DNA of 64,000 nt, from contig OZ022242.1 of the NCBI GenBank assembly GCA_963978895.1, positions 20,483,629 to 20,547,628 on the forward strand. The letters run 5' to 3'. Origin of the DNA: Erpobdella octoculata (taxonomy: Eukaryota; Annelida; Clitellata; Hirudinida; Erpobdellidae). Position numbers and translations under genes: made by a program. Shown in pieces: positions 57,572 through 64,000 of this stretch (position 1 is the stretch's first letter; every line of letters starts with the position of its first letter). Under the pieces are notes generated by a model. That model worked only from the letters and a program-made list of their open reading frames with translations. It was not told where the DNA came from and made no database searches.

Positions 57572-59651
57572 TGCAAATAGAAGCTGAAATTCTACAATTT
57601 AGTTAATATCAGTGGCTAATGAAGGCTTATGAGCATACGCAGCAAAACTTCTGTGCGGTACTTCTATTTCGACCGAAATTAACTTCGCCTTTTGTTGACG
57701 AGATTATTGCAATAGCAAATATTTATCATTTTACCATAACTTCAAAACGCGACACAATTATCGAGAAAATAAACCAGACGCTTTGCGTCTATCATCAAAT
57801 CCTTCCCAAGCAGCGCCAATTACTATTATACCGTCTCGATCCCTTTTCTACGCCGTTTTGTAAGCACTCGACACATCGGAACATGCATAGATTGAAAAAT
57901 GCAAAGAACTTGCGTATCTTTTTTTGCTTAAAAAACTGTTTTACGTCTGAAACTACGAAAAACTCGTTATTTTTAAGAAAATGTTATTTCTTTTGTTTTG
58001 GATTTTTTCGTCTGCATTCGTGTGCCCCCGACGGTGTTACGAAATTGGCGATGTCACGCACTGCACTGCTCCGACATTCCTCGGATTTTTTTAATTCTCA
58101 TATGTTTTGACCTAAATTTTTGTCTAAAAGATATTCTGATAATCATGATACACTTTCCTGGTTCAACCGGATGAATTTACACCGCGATTACTGCAAGCCA
58201 AATAACGGAAATATACAATATACGTGTAACGCGATAACCCTCATTGAACATGAACCCCCCAATCAAATGCGCACTACATCGCACTTCGCACTGGCTAAAA
58301 TCTTTTTATATCGTAGAAATATCACCGATCTCCGAGTCTTATATATGTTTATTTCTCACGACTGTACAGACAACAAGAAAACAAATAAAAAAGATGTAGC
58401 CATCTAAATAAGATCAGACGTGGACAGTGTCATGTGAGATTGAATGATTCAAGCTATCAATCAACCCATTTTAATGACTAAAAACGCCACATTCAAATAA
58501 AAATAACACAATAACTTAGCAAACACGCAACCAGACTGACATGTCCAGAATACCGAATGAATGACAATGGTCACAATGGTGAGAACTAAAAGTGAAAAAA
58601 CGCGGTGGACATTTATGAAAGATTGCATTTTTCTTTTAAAACAGAAAAGTGTGTGTACATGATTGTAGTAATATTTATACTTATAAAATTTTTTTCAAGA
58701 ATATAAATAAATATGATCATAAAATTAATTTTAAAACAGCCCACAGCAATGATAGGAAGGACTATAAAGCATTCATCCATCAACAACAAATAGGCATGTT
58801 TCAACTGGTCATCGTTCTGGTTATATTACAGAAGAAAAGGGCAAAAAACAAGCCCCAATCAACACAAACAATCTGATAAAAAAGAAATAAAATAAACTCA
58901 AAAATAGATTCAAGAAAAGAGAAACTTTTTTTTAAAAATATTTAAACAGACAAAAAGATGACATAATTTAGCTTCCATCTACCTCATAAGCAACAGATGA
59001 TTTTGTACACAGATTTTTTAATTTATAAGTATATGCATCACAGGATCAACAAAAATGGCTGATTCACACACAAAAATCCTTTAGATATTTTGATGGAAAT
59101 GTGGCTGGAGAAACTAACTTTACCATTCATAAAAATAATGAGATTAAAACCAGAAATTTTAAATTTTAACAGAAAGATAAATAGGAAAAAACAATTTTAC
59201 ATTGATGAAGGTGATCTGCTTTTTTGAATCAACTGAAACATGATAATCAAACTTTAAAATCAACATTTAAAATAAACGCTTATTAATAAAACACATGTGA
59301 ATATGAGCTGGAATGAAATCAAGAAGTTGAACGAATGAACTCGTTACAATCAGTGACTGAATGTATTTTACAGAAAAATAAAAACATTATATTTTATCAA
59401 GCTATTTTTAATTCAAAACAGTTTTTTCACCATTAGAGACGAGCACCGCAAACCAAGCAGATGCAAAAATAAAGAAGAGAGGGTATTGCAGCCGGTAGGT
59501 ACATCAGCAGAGATCAAGTCCCTTTCCTCTAGCTTTTTCCTGCACTCGCTCCTCCTGAACTCGGACAAAGAATATAATACTGATCGCTTTCAAATAACAA
59601 GAACAACAACCAAGTCTCATCTCTTCTAGTTGTAACTTCTGGTATAATGCA
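57572..59651. other. Intergenic region: TGF-beta-like 5' flank and 3' flank of next gene
   Basis: 57572-58110 has more CpG and less simple repeat than the surroundings and is the likely promoter region of the TGF-beta-like gene on the minus strand. Frames of 163 and 95 codons on the plus strand (57619, 58120) show no motif. 58440-59650 is AT-rich and may include the 3' UTR of the minus-strand gene at 59652. Confidence 0.35.
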
Positions 59652-60455
59652 TCATACTTTGTATTCCGTTATATCTGAATCGTTCCTTTCTATTATTCCC
59701 CTCTTGCCATGATAAGTTGGCTGCTGCTGTTGCTGTAGCAGCTGGCGATCATAGCTGGCTGCCCTCTGTCTTGATGATTGTTGGGCAAAGTTGTTGTGAT
59801 GCTGCTGCTGCTTAGCCTTGAGACTGTTGCGATCTTCACAAGAGGAAAGGAGGCAAGTCCCTCCGTGTCGACCGGCCCCCTCGCCGCAGTAACCAGCCTC
59901 TTTAAGAGAACCCTTGAAAGGATTTGGCACCCCTCCGGTAGAAGCTGAAGCCTGCCTCGAGGGGGCTCGTGCAGGTGCTGCAGGGCTTTTGCATTTAGCA
60001 GAGACATGATGAGAATGCCCACCGCCAAGAAGAGATGAAGGATGATGATGATGGTGCTGATGATGGTGATTCCTGAAGGATTGTTGAAATTGTGGCAGTA
60101 ACTGTTGTTGAAATTGTTGCTGCTGAGGATGCAACATATGAGACTGCTGCACGGAGACCACGACTGCTCCAGGCTGCGGACCAACAGGCATGCCATGGTG
60201 AGGTACTAGACCCACTGGGGATTGTATTAAAGGGTAGCCCCCATTAGGATAAGAATACATGGGAGCAGCGACGGAAGACTGGTGGCAAGGGGGCACCATC
60301 GAAGGTTGGCCCCTATTGAATCCAAGGGCAGAAACAGGAGGAGGAGGATGGACGACACTGTTTGGCTCAAACGGTTCGGAGACGAGATGATGATGAAGAA
60401 GGGGCTGATGATGATGCAAAACTTCTTGTGCCTGTCTGCTGTTCATCTGCAGCAT
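59652..60455 (-). CDS. Last exon of an unrecognised gene, His/Gln/Pro-rich tail
   Basis: The exon starts after an acceptor (tataatcag, next base 60455) in phase 0 and runs 267 codons to TAA. The sequence is low-complexity: HHHQPLLHHH, a Pro/Gly/Met/Val-rich part, LHPQQQQFQQQLLPQFQQ, NHHHQHHHHH, then a Ser/Lys/Arg-rich part and QLLQQQQQPTYHGKRG. It ends NDSDITEYKV, a short acidic and hydrophobic tail that could be a class II-like PDZ ligand. Polyglutamine and polyhistidine tracts suggest a disordered regulatory tail of a signalling or nuclear protein. The frame could also begin at its own ATG at 60455. The upstream exon at 61405 joins in phase. I do not recognise the family. Confidence 0.6.
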   Translation of the reverse strand: MLQMNSRQAQEVLHHHQPLLHHHLVSEPFEPNSVVHPPPPVSALGFNRGQPSMVPPCHQSSVAAPMYSYPNGGYPLIQSPVGLVPHHGMPVGPQPGAVVVSVQQSHMLHPQQQQFQQQLLPQFQQSFRNHHHQHHHHHPSSLLGGGHSHHVSAKCKSPAAPARAPSRQASASTGGVPNPFKGSLKEAGYCGEGAGRHGGTCLLSSCEDRNSLKAKQQQHHNNFAQQSSRQRAASYDRQLLQQQQQPTYHGKRGIIERNDSDITEYKV

Positions 60456-61202
60456 CTGATTATATGAGAACAATTTCACATAATTTAAACTGAACATTTT
60501 AAAACATTCTCAATGCAAATCAATAACTAATGTAAAAGAATTTTTATACCACAATAAAGTGGTCTATGGTCAGTATTTTAAAAAATAATATAATAGAGAC
60601 ATTAACAACTTATATAATTGCAATAGCACCGTAACTATCACAGTCGTTATTATCCATCATCTGTTTCATGGTCATCATTTTCAGAATTGCTATCAATGTT
60701 GAAAACATAAAACTAAATTTTGGCTGTGACGCAGAAACAATCTTACAAGGTCATAAACTCATAAAACTATCTTAAATATTAGTCAGACCATGGCAAAGAC
60801 TGTCGAGACAAAGATGAAAAAGGTGAAGGAGAACACTTTTTTAATAGTGAACTCTTAAATAATAGCCTTGAAATTTGTTTCTTATAAAAAAAAGCATAAA
60901 AATACAAAATATACTCTCAGAAGCAAGTCTTAAATCTCACGGACCGACTCAATGCGTGACACAGCTGTATGGTTGCTTCATGGCAGAAGCCCTTTGAGCT
61001 TCAGTCTAATATACTATAAAGATTTTCATGACTGATTGATTGATATATCAGATGCACAGTAATACACATGATTTGACATGATACATAAAAAATAAAATGC
61101 AAGGAATTATTTAATATAAAAATCATGCCAAAAATTACTAACAAAAGCAATATGTAATTCCACACTTTCCAATATTCAACCATCAATTCGATAATCCAAA
61201 CC

Positions 61203-61402
61203 CTAACCAATGATTTTGTCAACATTATCATCACCCCAATCACAACTCCATATTCATCACCCACATCACAACTACTCTATATTCATCATCCCAATCACAA
61301 CCACTCTATAATCATCACCCACATCACAACTACTCAATATTCATCACCCAATCACAACCACTCTATATTCATCACCCCCATCACAACTACTCCATATTCA
61401 TC
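61203..61402. repeat. Tandem repeat of 'catcacccacatcacaacta' type
   Basis: Six or seven imperfect units of about 28-30 bp: 'atcacaactactctatattc' then 'atcaccc'. It lies in the intron directly downstream of the minus-strand exon at 61405, next to the donor. Confidence 0.85.
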
Positions 61403-61404
61403 AC

Positions 61405-61549
61405 CTTGTTGTATTCCTTATTGTTTCTTGGTGGTCCATTGTAGCTTGTCTCCATATAAATTTTGACTACACTGTCCGAAGCATTGTAAGAAGCAGTAGA
61501 CAACTTGACAGCTTTAGAACCTGTCATCCATCTAGTCTTCCTTAGCAAT
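61405..61549 (-). CDS. Possible internal exon of the same unrecognised gene
   Basis: Bounded by an acceptor (aacacttacag) and a donor (gtgatg); 145 nt, entering in phase 2 and leaving in phase 0. That matches the acceptor of the 60455 exon. It encodes LLRKTRWMTGSKAV, LSTASYNASDSVVKIYMETS and YNGPPRNNKEYNK. The frame stays open upstream into a hydrophobic stretch (IGIIFDTIYIDIIIVINTY). If that is coding too, the exon would carry a membrane segment followed by a basic stop-transfer cluster. I do not recognise the family, and other exons were not found. Confidence 0.4.
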
Positions 61550-61699
61550 CTGTAAGTGTTGATTACAATGATGATGTCGATATAAATTGTGTCGAAAATA
61601 ATACCAATCTCACCCGGGCCAGGTAGGGCCACAAAAAAGATAGCAGCAATTCTTGACACATCCCATGTTAAAGGGATTCTCTGTCCCCCTCATTTTCCC

Positions 61700-62589
61700 A
61701 GTCACCTGTCCAAAAGATATTCACACATAAAATCAAGAAGTGAACTTATTTACTTATTAATTTATTTATATTGTAAGAATAACAATTATTTATTATTGGA
61801 ACATCTATTATTACTTTTATAAACCCGTCAACTTTTATAAATTTTAATCCAGGTATATATACTAGAGTGGGTTAAATTTATGATGCTGTTGATTCACAAA
61901 ATTGAAATATGAGAGTAAAAATAGCACACATGTGTATTTTCAAAAACTTAGCGAGATGTAAAGAAATAAACTGAATTAATATCTGAAACAAGTTTACAAT
62001 ATAATACAATATGCTAATGTCATTTAATATTAATATTATAAAAATGTAACAATGAATACATTACAAATACAATAATTAAAAAAAAATTTCTAGAGAAGCT
62101 TTTAAGAAACTGATATTCAGTTGTTTTGACCCCAATAAATCGAATCTGGTCACAAAAAAGTTGTTTTATGTCAAATTACAAACCCAGATCAATGACAGAT
62201 GACATTTTATCTTGATTAACTCATAACAAAATGGTGAAAGGTTAAATTCTTAATGTAACCTTATTCCTATTCCTCTGGGGCTACTCGAGACAGACCAGCA
62301 ATATTGAAGTGCGGTAAAATGCAAAACGCACGGGCGCAGTGTGAGTGTGAGTCGTGTGCAGCCGACCGACCCAGTTCCTAGTATCTCAAAAAACTCGTAT
62401 TTAATATAAGCTGTATTTTTGCTGGGAACATGAGATTACAAGTCAAAAACAGAGTCATTATAGGACTGATTTTTTACAAACAATTATGAGAACTAACGAA
62501 ACATAAACATCCATTTAGAAAAGTTTGTCTTTTATTAGTATGATCATATTTTCATCTTGTGCAGTCAACAACAACAACCAGTCTGCTAT
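61700..62589. other. No gene recognised
   Basis: AT-rich, except for a CpG-containing block at about 62280-62385 ('cacgggcgcagtgtgagtgt') whose nature is unclear. No supported exon. Confidence 0.35.
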
Positions 62590-62697
62590 TTTTTACGCGT
62601 AAGAAGGGGTAGTCTGAAAATGTAGTACGAGGTGCATCAGGGGGAGGGAGTGTCAAGATCTGTAGTTTGTGGCGTACGTAATATATGGATGGCTCCT
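62590..62697. mobile_element. Solo terminus of the Harbinger-like MITE
   Basis: The right end, inverted, is 'aggagccatccatatattac' then 'gtacgc', matching the termini of the 45893-46417 element, with a G-rich block before it. The opposite end was not found. Confidence 0.6.
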
Positions 62698-62699
62698 AA

Positions 62700-64000
62700 T
62701 TAGAATTAGACAAGGTGGGTTAACCGATTCCAGATAGACCAATTAAAACATATCACCACTTTCCAGTGAATATGCTGTTGTATAGGACAATGCATAAGAA
62801 CAGGCAGTCACTCAGTTTGAAAAGGCATGAAGGTGTTAGAGTCTGCGACAAGCTGTATTTTATGCAACTTCTAAGTCTTGCAAAAAAGTGTTTTTATGGA
62901 TTTTTTTATATCTCGATTATGCCAACGCCTATTTGTGGCAGGTGTAACCAGTGGCAGATATAAGGGCGGTGGCTGCTCCCTACTGTTGTGTCTGGAATTT
63001 TTTGACCCATCCTCTTTTGTAACATAAGACCTTTTTTAACGAATTGACTGCAGTATCTTCAATTTTGAGATAGTGAATGTAGGAGGGAGATATCTTGCTG
63101 AGAAAATGAGAAATTAATAAAACGACTGAAGAAATTTAAAGGCTAACCAAGTAGGCATGTGCATGTGAAAAAAGAAAGAGAGAGCTTATGGAAGTTTTTG
63201 TGATGTGCTGTACAGAAACTTCAGCTGCGCAATACACCGTAAATTTAAGTTTACATAATATACAATGCTATTTAAAACCAGATTTTTTTAGGTTCGTTTA
63301 TGTCGGCGGTGGAGTGCCCACGGTTTTTTTAATATGTGGTAGTAAACTGGGCAAAAAAAGAATTACTGCAATGACAGCACAATCTGGTCAAGCCTGGGAA
63401 TCTGGTAGGAAAACTCATGTTACACTATAAATACTCAATTTATTCCAAACTGGAATATAGCTGCTAAAACCTTGCAAAAGCTGTAGTGTCAGCAAAAAAC
63501 TGACGAGCGCTCACAATAACATGTGGGACCTCCTTAGTCTCCTGGCAGGTAGAATGTGGCAATCTCCTATTGGAATTGAGACTCAAGATGTTTACTGCAA
63601 ACTTTGCAGCCAAAAAAATATTGCTGAACCATCTGGCAAAGCAGAAGTTTATTGTCCTGGTAATTTCACAAAAAACAAGTAAAATTGAAAAAATGGTCAG
63701 CGGTTTGGTCTGGTGAGTATTCAATCTGCAAGTCCTCCTGAATATTTTAAAGGTGGAAGTGCTGATGCCACCTGATGTCTTTCTATGAACAACAGTTCCA
63801 TGAGAAAGACTATTTTCCATTACTGGCTCTATTGCAGACAGGCACAGATCATCGTTGATGCCAGATTCACTGAACATCATATTATCACTATTATGCCTAC
63901 AAGACAGTCTTTCAAAAATATCAAATTGAAATTTTAGCAAATCAAATATTGCTTAATTTAATTGTTTTTTGTTATTTTAACTTCTTACGTGTAAATTACA
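62700..64000. other. No gene confirmed
   Basis: The minus-strand frame 63464-63940 (158 codons) is the longest here but has mixed character, no motif I know and no clear splice borders. It is noted only as a possible partial exon. The remainder shows nothing supported. Confidence 0.3.

Noticed and set aside
57619..58110. 163-codon plus-strand frame upstream of the TGF-beta-like gene
   Set aside because: No recognisable motif or domain; the segment is more likely 5' flank of the minus-strand gene. Kept only as a comment.
61571..61720. Alternative exon giving FNMGCVKNCC with a good acceptor and donor
   Set aside because: Its donor would leave a downstream intron of roughly 60 bp or less, and its phase does not match the next acceptor, so it is not compatible with the 61405-61549 exon.
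63464..63940. 158-codon minus-strand frame near the right edge
   Set aside because: Its two halves differ in character, no splice sites or family signature were evident, and no repeat partner exists in the window. Not strong enough to call.

Overview
The window looks like nuclear DNA from an AT-rich invertebrate animal. Split genes use GT/AG introns and AATAAA polyadenylation signals. Gene content is metazoan: an Ect2 Rho exchange factor, a claudin-fold AMPA-receptor auxiliary subunit, and a secreted TGF-beta-type propeptide. Intergenic DNA is a dense mosaic of (TA)n arrays, Helitrons, non-LTR retrotransposons, cut-and-paste DNA transposon relics and tRNA-derived SINEs. I could not fix the phylum from the sequence alone.

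Layout. 1-17 kb is repeat territory. It holds a 5'-truncated CR1/Jockey-like LINE (1.7-3.5 kb) inserted into an older dispersed repeat, a BED-finger hAT relic (6.5-7.1 kb), a nested Helitron cluster with Pif1-like helicase remains (8.4-11.1 kb), a piggyBac relic (14.1-14.5 kb), further Helitron-like copies and a SINE. At 17.05-18.0 kb (+) lie the last two exons of a TARP/CACNG gene ending in the PDZ ligand TTPV. A small DMAC1/DUF4536-like gene follows on the minus strand (18.9-19.2 kb). From 20 to 25 kb there is a Penelope-like fragment beside a long palindrome, a dimer of a TIR element, a hAT transposon and a Helitron. A three-exon proline-rich repeat protein gene occupies 25.4-26.5 kb (+).

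The centrepiece is a complete-looking 24-exon Ect2 gene (29.3-43.6 kb, +, about 978 aa). A TIR element sits just upstream of its start codon. An intact 1055-aa endonuclease/RT element lies antisense in intron 4. The 3' splice site of exon 17 is tandemly triplicated, and a Tigger-like element fills most of intron 22. Convergent with Ect2, a minus-strand gene (57.57-45.40 kb) encodes a signal peptide and a TGF-beta-family propeptide over six phase-compatible exons. I could not find its cystine-knot domain. Its introns hold Harbinger-like, hAT-like, Tigger-like and Helitron insertions, including two head-to-tail Helitrons with an internal 157-bp array. At 59.65-61.55 kb (-) are two exons of an unrecognised gene with a His/Gln/Pro-rich C-terminus.

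The host genes have no evident shared pathway. What unites the window is the way mobile DNA is packed around and inside the genes, with Helitron ends repeatedly abutting (TA)n arrays. All homology calls are from recalled family signatures; no search was run.
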